A stretch of DNA of 64,000 nt from Tamarix chinensis (lineage: Eukaryota > Streptophyta > Magnoliopsida > Caryophyllales > Tamaricaceae). Each line of letters begins with the position of its first letter. Position 1 is the first letter of the stretch. The translations under genes were made by a program, and so were the position numbers. Below, piece by piece: positions 1 through 11,040 of the stretch. Under the pieces are notes generated by a model that saw only the letters and a program-made list of their open reading frames with translations, was not told the DNA's origin and did not search any database. Location: assembly GCA_030549775.1 (NCBI GenBank), contig CM060173.1:34657110-34721109 (forward strand), in the 5' to 3' direction.

Positions 1-17
1 TAGGAAATGTCAAAAAA

Positions 18-30
<13 letters not shown>

Positions 31-50
<20 letters not shown>
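31..50. repeat. (AT)n microsatellite
   Basis: A run of about 10 AT dinucleotides at the window edge, seen directly. Confidence 0.9.
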
Positions 51-55
<5 letters not shown>

Positions 56-461
56 GAAATAAATCAAATATACTAAAATTATGAGAAAAAAAATTTATAA
101 AATTATTATGTATATTAGTTAATTTAATCTTTAATAATTTTTTTAATTAAATAATTTTAATATAAATTCCGATACTAAAAAGCTTCCAGAAGATTAAACA
201 TTTTCGAGATGGGGGATGACACCTAACTACTATCCCTATGCATCACTGCTTGTAAGATTTTTTTTTTGTTGAAATCAATTATCTAAATTTATCCATAATT
301 AGTTTAGTTGTATTTTTAGCTATCAATTTGAGATAATCCATGTTAATTAATTGGTTTTCATTTTGAGCTTAGAAACCCTAATTTTTGAAGATAGTTTTAA
401 GAAAATGCTTATGCTTCTTTTATCAAGTAGATTACTAGCATTGATTTAAAACCATTTGGAT

Positions 462-475
462 TATATATCTATATA

Positions 476-511
<36 letters not shown>
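462..511. repeat. (AT)n microsatellite, slightly interrupted
   Basis: An AT run broken by ATCT units, in the LTR-like block. Confidence 0.85.
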
Positions 512-514
<3 letters not shown>

Positions 515-1094
515 TATATATTTTTATGTTATCGGGTTCGATTGGTTATCTAAAAAATGGTTTGTTTGTCTCTTTGGTCTTAAAACCTAATTAGTACGTC
601 ATTTTTGAATGAATTAACTTATACTCCATTGTCCTTTCCCTAATTTTTGAAATCAATTTGACATGCCCTAAGTGAGATGTGTTGAACCTTATTTGGTTAA
701 TATTAATTGTAAATCTTAATAGAGCTACGTTCGTGAGTCCTAGGTTTTATACAAATTTTTCAGGAAAGATCATCTATGTCTCTTGTTTTTGATTAAATTA
801 TAATACTTAAATTGTTGATCAGTAAGGTAGTTTATAACCTAGTATTATAATTTATATTGGTGAACTAGGAAAACATTATCGTGGATTATCAAGCTCTTGA
901 TATCTCTTTCTTTCTCAATTTGCTTAGGTACCTTCCGATTTATGTAAGTATTACTTACCTTTGCTTAAGGTAAAGTCTATAATGTATGTCTTCTTTAAGT
1001 GGAAGGTGATAAGTATGGTTTATGATCATTTAATTAAGTGGAAAATCATGTTATTGGTTGAGTATGGATTGAAATTGTATGACACCTTATACTG

Positions 1095-1222
1095 GATTTT
1101 ATGCCATGAAATTGATCGGCTATAATACCTTTTGGAATTGATCGGTTTTAATGCCACATGGATTAGTTCGAATTTAATGCCACTTGGATTGGATCTACTT
1201 TAATGCTACTTGGAATATATAT
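1095..1222 (+). repeat. Degenerate ~25-30-bp tandem repeat
   Basis: About five diverged units with the core TTTAATGCCACTTGGATT, alternating with a GATCGG or GATCTA spacer. The array lies about 1.5 kb before the presumed LTR end at 2680. Three other LTR-like blocks in the window carry unrelated short tandem repeats at a similar internal place. Confidence 0.6.
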
Positions 1223-2689
1223 AATAATGGAAAGTCATTATGTTGATGGAAGTAAGTTAAGTATCATTATATGGGCCTGATTTATGATTGGTTAAATCTT
1301 TATATAAAGAATTAATCATATAAAGTGAAAGTTCTTGAGTTGGAATTTGTACCACTCAAGGTAGCTATCTAAGTTAGGTTTGGTATTCACTTGGTACTAT
1401 TTTGGTATTTTTCTCTTTTGTGATCCCTATTGTCTTATGAGGTCTAGAGAGGCCCTCTTCTACTCTATAGATATCTCAATATATTTTGACCCTATAGGAG
1501 GTATGCATACCTAAGTGATTAGGCATCCTATTTATTTATGGTATGGTTACATTTTTGGGTGGTTTAACTAAGGCTACTACCATTCGAGTACTAGATTAGT
1601 TGTTACAATTTCTTTGAGTCTTTATCCTAAGAAAGAAAATCAAATGGATGTGATCACAATAATGGAATAGAATAATTGATTATTATCATCCATTTCATGT
1701 GTGTTATATTTCATTATCCTATACTTTTCTCTTAGTTTTCTCCCTTACAATAGTGCTACCATATGAGTCATGTTCGCATCCATTTATCACATGATCTATT
1801 ATTTAAACTGCCTCTGAGTCTTTTATGAAAAATACTATATTCTAGAGTAGTTTTTTTTTACTCAGCATGCATTCATGATTCCTTATACACTTGTACCCTA
1901 TGTGTCGTCATGTTTAGTTATATATTTATAAACATAAATCTATGACCACATGTTTTATTATATGTATCACTTGTATAATTGAGCATGAGTTATAGTATGA
2001 GTGAAATGGTGTATTCATCACATGTATAATTCAGCACGAGTATTGTAAGATAAATATTACTATGTCTTATGTGTATCATGTTTCCTCCAATGAGTTAGGT
2101 AGTCATGATCTAATCAGTGTTGAACTCATACTAATACTATCTTGGTTGAATGAATCCTACGATGATCCACTACTGGTGGGGAGAAGACCTCTTGTGTAGG
2201 CTTAGGATCGATGTTATTGATGGGTTGAAGACTTTGCTTTGAGAGAGTAGGTAACCTAGAATTTAATCTCTTAGGGATTTATCTTTATTTATCTGTATTT
2301 AATTTTGAAAAATTTCCAAGTGTTGTATAAAAATTTTAATGGTTTTGGAATCAAATTATGATTTCCCATTACTTGACCAAGGTTTTAAAATCTAGGGTTA
2401 TTTCATAGTTTTTCTACTGATTTGATATGCAATGATTTCGTTCAGTGAAATTGTTGATTGCCATTTGCCATTGGATATTTTCTTGTGGGAGTTTATTCTC
2501 ATGATATAGATGTTGTTTGAAATTTATTTGGATAGGTTTTAGCCTTTTATCTAGTGTAATATAGATGATGGACATTTATCTTATATTAGGTGTGGTGGTA
2601 ACATTCCCCCATTTTCTATTTTAGCTTCCATACATTTTCTTTTAATTTTTTTTTCAGGAGTGAACTTTGGGGGTGTTATAGTAATTATG

Positions 2690-4530
2690 CTCCAAATAAT
2701 ACATTAACCCTAGATATTTTTAATGCTAATTTATTGATTCATTGAATGAAGATACTAGAAGTAAAGATTTTTGTTACTCTAAAATGTTAGAGGCTAATAT
2801 AGTATATAACACCAATTGGGGATGAAGTAAGCATTGAGATTTTCATGAGATAGATAGGTTTTTGGAGAGATCAAAATTTGTTATTAGAATAAGAAGCCTT
2901 TATATATGTATAAATTTTGAAAAAATAATGAAAATAGAGAATGTTCAAGGGAGAAAAGAAAATGGTGAGACATCTTAGAAACATTTACTTGAAAAGGGAA
3001 CCACTATGGTTGATACAAGTGAAGATCTATTCTTTATAAGTGATCAAGGCAACTTGAACCTTAGATGTGACAATTGCATATGGGTCATTGACTCAAGTTC
3101 CTCATGTCATGTTATTTTATGTAAAAAGTAATTATTTTTCTACAATTGTGGAGATTATGGCTACATGAAGATGGGGAATGATGGTTCATACAAAAGTATA
3201 GGTATAAATATAGTTTGCTTATAAAGTTTGATTGGTTGCAAGCTTGAGTTAGATTGAATTTTATTTTTCTTGGGATGTTCACTGATGATGGATATTTTAT
3301 TCACTTCTCTTATGGGAAATGGAAATTCAACAAAAGAAACTTGTTCTTAGAAAAGAAAAGATCTCTTTATTTGATTTACATAATGTTGTGTGTTGGCGAT
3401 GTAAAGAATGTTCATGATTCTTCTAGAGGTGAGGCACAAGATGTTTTGAAACATGAGTACAAAGCCTATAAATTCTTGCCAAGAAGCACTTCCTTCTTAA
3501 TATTAAATTCATATCCCTAAAACCTTATGTTGATTGATTATTAAGAGCACAACATAGGTTAGCATTTCATACATGCCTTCTTCTAGAAGAAAGTATGTTT
3601 TAGATCTTGTTCACATTGATGCATGTTTTCTAAATATCAATTAACATAGTGGGGCACAATATTTTGTTACTTTTATTATCAATTTCTCTAGACAAGTGTT
3701 GAATTTTCTATTAAAAATAAAAGATCATGTTCTATAGACATTCGAAGAGTGATGGGCTAGTGTTGAAGGAGAGACAATCTAAAAGCTTAAATTTTTTAGA
3801 GCTAAAAATGGTGGCTAGTATAAAGAACTATTAAAAAAACAATACATTTCATAAAGGATAGATCATAAGAATATAGTTTTAAATACACCACAATTGAATG
3901 GGTTGTATAGAGAATGAACATATCATATAATAATATAAAGTATTGTATGCTCTCTTATGCAAAGATAATAGAGTCCTTTTGGGTGGAGGTAATGTTTATA
4001 GCTATTCATTCAAAAAATCATTCTCCTTTAGTGCCACTTGATTGTGATGTGCCTCAAAGAGCTTGGATAGGAAAATATGTTTCTTGTGGTTATCCAACAT
4101 TCTTTATTTATAGAGAATACACACATATTCCTAAAGATGAAAGATCCAAAAATGATAGCAAGACAAGACCATCCATATTCTTAGGGTAATTAGAGGATGA
4201 GTTTGAGTATAGAATATAGGATTTAGATAGAAAGAAAATGATAAAAATAGATATTTTGTTCTTCAAGAATATTAGATAATGGAAGATTGAGTATTCCAAG
4301 TCTTATACAAATACCAAAACTAACTTAGATATGATTTTTTTCCCTAAATTTATACATAGAGATCATGGAAGATACATATAAGAAGGTGATAATAAAGATG
4401 GTTACAATGATGAAAATGGTGATGATGGTTTAGTTGAAGATGACCCACCTATAGAGACACTAATATTATAGCATTACTTGAGGCAATATACCAAATAGAA
4501 ACAATGTCCTAGTAAATATTGTACAAGTCC
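2690..4530 (+). pseudogene. Decayed Ty1/copia polyprotein: protease, GAG-pre-integrase, integrase core
   Basis: Translation in shifting frames follows the order of a copia polyprotein. A protease-like DSSSSCHV is near 3085-3115; the usual active site is D-S/T-G. A GAG-pre-integrase stretch at 3246-3480 includes FLGMFTDDGYFIHF and GKWKFNKRNLFLEKK. Integrase remnants run from 3590 to 4190, including ERMNISYNN, AKIIESFWVE, WIGKYVSCGYP and HIPKDERSKNDSKTR then FLG. The tail to about 4530 has an acidic DEN-rich stretch, as seen before copia reverse transcriptases. Stops and frameshifts are many and no reverse transcriptase follows, so this is a truncated fossil. The PKDERSK motif is typical of plant Ty1/copia; the lineage within copia is not resolved. 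Confidence 0.8.
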
Positions 4531-6467
4531 ACAATTTTTTTTATATGTTTTGTATTCTAAAACTATTTCACACAATTTTCTAATTTTTCATAATTTTTGG
4601 CATTTGTTTAATATTTTCCTAATAAATAACTATTTAATTGGCTGTTTACAAAATAAACTAATTAAAATTAAGTGTTCAACCATTAACATTAAAACCATGG
4701 TGGTGGACACCCCTTAGTTGTGATGTTGGATTTTTTATTATTATCTATTACCTAATCAACCACAAATTTTTTCAAAATTACATCTCTCACTTTACCTATC
4801 TACTCCCTTATACACTCGTGACTTTTTTTGAACACCTTTTTAAGTCAAGTGTGAATGCATTAAGCCATCCCCTTCTCATGATCTTATTTTCAACTATCTT
4901 AGGAATAATTAGAGGAGTTTTATTTTTCTTCATCATCTTCCATATGCATCACACTTCATTAGACTTTCTTTTTCACAAAACAAAAAAGTTAGTGTTTCCC
5001 TTGCTTCCTTCTCTCTCTTAGTTTCCTTACTGCCCAAGGGTTGCTTTATTCATTTTTCCTCCATTTATATTCTTCTTTATTTCCTAATTTCCTTTAAATT
5101 AACTCTTAAACATATTACTTAAGTGTTTAGGAGTTATGGTTTGGTGAAAGGTTGTGGTGGAATCTTGATTTCCTTTGTTTAAATTCATCATTTTAAAGAC
5201 TAAGGATTACCCTCTACCTTCATGTCCTTTCCCATTTCATTTTATGTTAATGATCCTTTCTCAGCTTTGTTATCCCTATTTCCGGGGTATATCAAGTAGA
5301 TAAATAGGCTATTTAGAATTATTTTATCTCTTTTGTGCTTTAACCTTAGGATGCTAAGTAAATTAAACACCCTATATAAATGCTAGAATTTGCATGCCAC
5401 GTGTTTATGATTTTTACTATCTTTAGTAAGCATGCTTTATTAAGGTTTTATGTATTTATAAGCATATTTGTTATTATAAATGAAAAGAGAATGAAAATTA
5501 CTTAGGCTACACCATAAATCATACTACTTTAAAGTCCTAAATTTTATTATCTACTACATGAAAAAACCAATGCATTTTTTTGTGGCCATTTTAAAATATT
5601 TAATATGTTATGTGGAATTTTCGGATATCTATTTTAATAGTTATTTTTCTGATCTTGATTTTGTTAAATATGTAAAATTTTATGGTAAAACTACAAGGAT
5701 GATTAAAATTGACCATCCTAAAATCACTATTAGTCCAAGATCTTATTATGTTATTTTCCTGTTTTTCAAGATTATTATTAATATATAATGAGTTTTAAGA
5801 TTTTATGAAGTTGTAGCATAATGTTGATATGCATATGTGGAGCCAAAATGGTCTAGAAGTCATGGTTTGTAATATATGATGTTATACATGAAAATAATTA
5901 AAATATCATGCACACATGTATGTTAGACTCTCAAACTTAAGGTAGTAAAAGGTTTCTTTGGTTGTTTTATTTACATTAAGCATGTTATTAGATGTATTTT
6001 ACTATATATGAGATTATGTATCAATTTGAAGCGAAAAGCATGAAAACCTATATATTTGATTTTTGTAGTAGCTTTGGGATAATGGTAGTTTTGTCTAGTT
6101 GAGGAAATTGTTTCCCTATTTTTAGCATTCAATTGAATTCATTAGGTGTATTACTTAACGTAAAATATATTATGTGCTAGGGTTTGGGTTTTCTAAAGCA
6201 TGTTTTGAATTTGACATGTTTTTATGTCTTTAAAGACAATTATATCCTTTCACACTAATTCTATACGTTTTAGTCAAATACTTGTAAAATAATGGGAAAA
6301 TAAGTTAATTATAATAATTTGGGTCCTTGTGTTACTATAAATAAGTAGAAATTAGGGTCAACATGTTTTCTTGGTTATATCTAGTGTTTGACAGGCACTT
6401 TAGATATTTTTTAAAGCTTGGATTGGCTAGAATCTAATGTTAATATTCAATATGTTTTGTATGAATT
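4531..6467. other. Unassigned AT-rich region
   Basis: I see no coding frame with a recognisable domain. A pyrimidine-rich stretch at about 4780-5100, followed by AT-rich sequence, looks like the leader part of an LTR, but neither LTR end could be found. Confidence 0.4.
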
Positions 6468-6930
6468 GTGGTTTATAAGTGAAATGGGCTTTTCTAACCT
6501 TGGTTTTATCCTTAGGAGTGTTCTTATTAGTTTATAAGTGAAATGGGCTTTTCTAACCTTGGTTTTATCCTTAAGTTGACCTAGATAATATTTCTAAATA
6601 TATTCATTATTTTAGTAAGTTATGAGATTGAAATCGGATTATTGTAAGATAATTGATAATTAAGGTTTCTAAGAGAATTAGGTAATTGTGGTTTACCATA
6701 ATCATTAGTATGAATTAGTTCTTAAAACAGATTTACTTGATATTAGTATCTTTAGGAGTGTTCTTATCAGTTTATAAGTGAATTGGACTTTTCTAACCTT
6801 GGTTTTATCTTTATATTGACCTAGATAATATTTCTAAATATATTCATAATTTTAGTAAGTTATAAGATTGAAATCAAATTATTGTAAGACAATTGAGAAT
6901 TAAGGTTTCTAAGGGAATTAGATAATTTCA
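6468..6930 (+). repeat. 240-bp direct repeat, about two copies
   Basis: The stretch from 6511 (CTTAGGAGTGTTCTTATTAG) recurs from 6751 (TTTAGGAGTGTTCTTATCAG) and stays similar for about 170 bp. It includes TTTCTAACCTTGGTTTTATC and GACCTAGATAATATTTC. A shorter third piece (AAGTGAAATGGGCTTTTCTA) starts near 6476. The offset is 240 bp, so this is a tandem duplication with about 10% divergence. Confidence 0.85.
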
Positions 6931-7199
6931 TTTGTTGGTTTATGTTACCCTCAAAGGTGAAGCAATATCATTATACTTTTTTTTTATGATAACAAATGGA
7001 TTTTGGTATCTAATGTGTTCACTTAAGTGTGCATATTCAACAAATCAACACACATAAGAGGAACCAAGACTTAAACCCAAGAATTTAATATGTCTTAGGT
7101 ATATTATAATGAGTTAAGTTAATCAAAAGTCATATTTCTAATAGAAAACTCTTTAAAACTCTTTATTGAAAAATACTTGACTTCATTTCATTTTATAAA

Positions 7200-8200
7200 T
7201 CATTTAAAAGCATTTTCCACACAAATTGATTTGTTGCAGTTGGAACTAGTTGATTGGTCCTCAGACCAATAAATTTGTTTAGTTCAAATATAACCACTAG
7301 TTGAATTAAAACTCAAATGGATCAATTGGTGCATAAAATCAATTGATTCATTTCCTTAAACTGATCGACTAGTTTGGAAGCTAATTGACTAGTTTAACCA
7401 ACCAATCCGTGGGTTTCAATCCTATAGAAACCTAATTCTTCTCTATTTAAACACATTGACTAGTTTTGGGAAACCGATCAACTAGTTGAGAAACTAATTA
7501 ACTAATTTACCCACTAGTCCATGGTTTTTAATATTGTAGAAACCTAGTTGGTCTCTATTTAAACATATTAACTGGTTCAGGCAAGCTGATCGACTAGTTT
7601 AGCCAAACTAATCGAATGATTTAACTAACCAGTCGATAGGTTTCAATCTTATAGAAACTCAACTCATCTTTATTTAAACAAATCGACTGCTTAAGGAAAA
7701 TGGATTAACTGGTTGAGAAACCGATCGACTAGTTTGACCAACCAATCCATAGGTTTTAATCCTATAGAAACCTAGTTCATCTTGGTTTAAACACATCAAT
7801 TGGTTGAGGCAAACCAATTGACTAGTTTTGCCAACCAATCCATAGGTTTTATTTTAGCAAAAACCTGGCAACCACCAGATTAGACACATCGACTAGTTTT
7901 TGCCAAACTGTTGGAATAGTTGACAAACTGATTGACTTGGACTAGTTGACAAACTGATTGACTGGTACATAGAACACATCAATTGGTCTTGCCCTGACAT
8001 TATGATGTTCATATGTGTTTTAGGACCAACCGTATACAGTGATAAATTAATTGAATAGTTCACATAATGGTAAATTTCTATTTTGGTTAAAACATGAACA
8101 ATCAATTAGTTGGAACAAACCGATGGCTAGCAGTACAATCGAATGACTGGTTTTTCCAAACCAATTGACTGTCAAAATTAAATGCTGATTTTCTGCCCTT
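7200..8200 (+). repeat. ~113-bp minisatellite rich in CGACTAGTT motifs
   Basis: A landmark (GGTTTCAATCCTATAGAAACC and variants) recurs at about 7411, 7522, 7638, 7751 and, more diverged, 7843. The spacings are 111, 116, 113 and 92 bp. Between the landmarks each unit holds two or three copies of (A/G)ACTAGTT or ATCGACTAG with inverted partners such as AACCAATC. Related but unphased sequence occurs at 10180-10460 and 51560-52130. The array sits just upstream of a TATA box, which suggests the U3 part of an LTR. Confidence 0.75.
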
Positions 8201-8455
8201 TAGACAAGACAACTTTTTAGCAATTTGTATCTAATGGCCATACACGAGGGTAACCCTTATAAATAAGGTCCCTCTATATTTTTTACAAGTAGCTTTTGAT
8301 ATCATTGATTGTACAGTTACTCTCATACACTAAAATCATTCAATTGCTCTTTCAATATTTCAAACTTTCAAATTTTCTGAGTTTTTATAGGAAAGTGTTA
8401 TTTGCTCACTTCTATTAGCTAGAATTGTTCTCAAATTGTAATGTTATATATTATA
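8201..8455 (+). promoter_or_regulatory. LTR-like promoter region with TATA box
   Basis: CCTTATAAATAAGG at 8255-8268 is a good plant TATA box. It is followed by a transcript-leader-like stretch (GTACAGTTACTCTCATACAC, then CATTCAATTGCTCTTTC). With the minisatellite just upstream it looks like the U3/R part of a SIRE-like copia LTR. The sequence is cut at 8456 by the start of another LTR-like block. Confidence 0.4.
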
Positions 8456-9379
8456 TATAACACCCTCATTTTTCACTACCTATTTTTTTTTAAAAATGTT
8501 GCAGAGGAAAAAAATATTTTGAAAAACATGGTGTTGCCACCATACCTGACGTAGGTTAGACATCTTCCACCCACCCCATATCAGATACAAGGTTGAACTA
8601 ATAAAAACACTAAAATAGCAAAGTGCGGAAAAAATAATTTAATTGAAATGATTTCAAAACGTTTACGACAAACAACCTTATTACGTTCTATTCAAATTGT
8701 TATAGAGTACACACTAAAGTAAGAAATTTTAAAACATGTGTTGGGACATGAGGCCCAAAAAAATGACATGGTCCTCCACGGACTCCATCAAACCTTCTAG
8801 ATATCTTTGTTCCCAACCTTTACACAATAGAGGTATGCCCTTTACCGGTCATCCCCAAAAACCTACACAAGGTCCTCTACTCGTGGAAATAATTAGGTGA
8901 CCAAGCAAATGGGTAAATCGGTATGCTATATACCAAGTAACCAAGTTGCTCCCTTAATGTATACAAGTATGCTAATTTATCATAATATATGACATACCTC
9001 ATGATAAGACTTTATTAATAGAATTAAGAGTGCATAACACATGCTATCATATATAATATCATCCCAATAGAAACATCATGCTTAGGAAACCATAGCACTT
9101 TCACATAACCACATGCATGAGAAATAGTAGGGAATAATCCAAAAACCTCTAGGATTATTTCAATTTATCCAATTTAATTAAGATATTCCATCCATTAATC
9201 CATCTAAGGTATAACTCAATCAAATCAATTGCTATTCCATTTCATAAATAATTAGCCAAGTGCATAAACCAAATCTAAACATTTGGTTAACTATATCATT
9301 ACTTTTATTTCATAGGCAATTGTCAAACATTCATTTGATTATCATTCATAATTGTTATCTAGTATTTTCCAACCATATT

Positions 9380-9560
9380 TTATTATTATCGAGTAATGGA
9401 CTATGCTCCATTCCATGGTCTTGCATACCATGGAAGCCTATCCAAAAAGGGACATAAAGTCTAGGAAAAAGCCAATCACCACAATGGACATATGTCCAAG
9501 CTGAAGCCAAAGTCCAAGCCAAAGCCAACCAATATGGACATAAGTCCAGGCCAAATCCAA
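9380..9560 (-). repeat. Short imperfect tandem repeats (ATGGACATA / GTCCAAGCC)
   Basis: Units such as AATGGACATATGTCCAAGC and AATATGGACATAAGTCCAGGC recur with AAAGCC spacers. They lie about 0.9-1.1 kb inside the LTR-like end at 8456. Confidence 0.6.
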
Positions 9561-10179
9561 CCACCTAGGTAACCAGACCCTTAAATATCAATACCCTCTA
9601 GTACATCATCAATGTCTAGATTAGGTTAGGCATCAAAACCGCTCAAGATTTGCCCGAAGGCACCAAAAAGGCCCAAAGATAAGCTAACCCTTGGTAGCTA
9701 ATCAAGGATTGGGTAACCCAAACCCATACTCAAATCGACTTTTTTTTTTGCTTAAAGTGATTAGTATTTTATTCATATGGATGGGTGATCATATAAGGCC
9801 CATACAAGCAAATAAGGTAAATCCCCATACTAAGCTATATTGATCCTTTTTATTTCCATTTTCCCCAACTATGTGGGTTTACCATTTATCCTTGGCTAAT
9901 GTGTTTCACATCCATCATTAGGGTTTTAATCCAAGGCCTTGCTGATTTCCATTACTCTTATTTCCATTTTATCACTAATTACAAGTGAATTACACTTTTA
10001 GTCTTTACACCACCCATAATGTATGCCATAAGTTATGATCCATTTTAATCCCTTAATTATGCTGATAATCCATATTAAAATATGTATTTAATCCCGTTAA
10101 TAGTCATGCTATAGTCCCAAATATAACCCCAAAATTAACTAAACAACAAAGCAACAATCCATGCAAACGAGTAAAATTA

Positions 10180-10460
10180 GTCGATTGGTTTAGCCCAACC
10201 AATCGATCAGTTTTGGTCAACCAGTCGATCGATTCAACTCAATTAGACCATGCTTCCTTCAAAGTGGATGATCGATTTGGAGAAACCAGTCAATTGTTCA
10301 TGGACCAATCAATCAGTTTTTCCAAACTAGTCGATGGGTTTAAGTAGAGAGTAAGACCAAGGTCACTATAGGCAAACTAGTCGATGGGTTAGGTTAACTA
10401 GCTAACTATTCTAAGAAGCAATCAATCAGTTTTACCTAACCAGTAGATTGGTTTACCATG
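10180..10460 (+). repeat. Dispersed CGATCAGTTT / CCAACCAATCGAT repeat cluster
   Basis: At least ten short motifs of the type CAATCGATCAGTTTT, CCAGTCGATCGATT and ACTAGTCGATGGGTT occur in 280 bp. They resemble the 7.2-8.2 kb minisatellite but do not form a regular array. Confidence 0.6.
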
Positions 10461-11040
10461 ACACAACATAAATTCACAAATTCCATGTAGATTCTTGCAT
10501 AATAATCATTTCTACCCGTAATAGAACATGTATGAACACTAACCTACATATTTCAAACAAGATTCACATGTAATTCTTAGAAGAACATTATCATAGACTA
10601 TTTCCTCCATTTTCATACCAACATGTTTAATCAAATAAAAGACATCACTTTTCATGTAGGAACACATATTACTATTTTAGGTGCAATAACTACTTACTTG
10701 ATGTAGGCTAAATCCCCTTAAAATATGATTTTCCAAATTTGTGAAAACCTCAACTTTTAAAATCTTAAAACCGAAATCTTAACTCAAGTATTATACCAAT
10801 ACATCATAAAATTTCATAAAATAAAATAGAAAAGGAGTAGGACATACCACTAGGACAAAATATGGAGAAGCTCAACTGGACAACTTAATTTTTTCCAAAG
10901 ATCTAACTTTGCCTTATTTACCAATTAAAACAAGATAGAGCTAGAGGTAGGATTGGGAGGGTGTGTAAAACTTTTTTGCAAGTGTTCAAAGTGTGGAAGA
11001 AGAGAAGAAAAATATAGAACTCGGGGGAATAAAACATGTC

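Larger units (their letters stand above)
1..2680 (+). mobile_element. LTR-like sequence, 3' end at GGGGGTGTTATA (5' end outside window or unresolved)
   Basis: No coding frame is visible. The block ends in GGGGGTGTTATA at 2669-2680, immediately before copia-like coding sequence. The reverse complement of this end (TATAACACCCCC) resembles the ends of three other blocks in this window: TATAACACCCTC at 8456, TGTAACAACCC (minus strand) at 41898 and TGTAACGCCCC at 53457. The sequence just inside is also alike (short A/T runs, then a GTTACCACC-type motif). A leader-like stretch (GAAACCCTAATTTTTG) lies near 371-386. Plant Ty3/gypsy LTRs of the Tekay/Del type commonly have such near-inverted ends. The assignment rests on end similarity only. 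No primer-binding site follows 2680, so a solo LTR or a fragment is most likely. Confidence 0.4.
8456..11040 (-). mobile_element. LTR-like block, reversed, end at TATAACACCCTC
   Basis: The plus-strand start TATAACACCCTCATTTTTCA is close to the reverse complement of the end at 2680 and to TGTAACGCCCC at 53457. The right boundary is not clear; 11040 is an estimate near GGGGGAATAAAACA. Inside are a short imperfect tandem repeat (ATGGACATA, GTCCAAGCC; about 9380-9560) and a CGATCAGTTT/CGATTGG cluster (10180-10460). No protein domain is visible. This is probably a solo LTR or LTR fragment of a Ty3/gypsy element inserted into the LTR-like sequence on its left. Confidence 0.4.
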
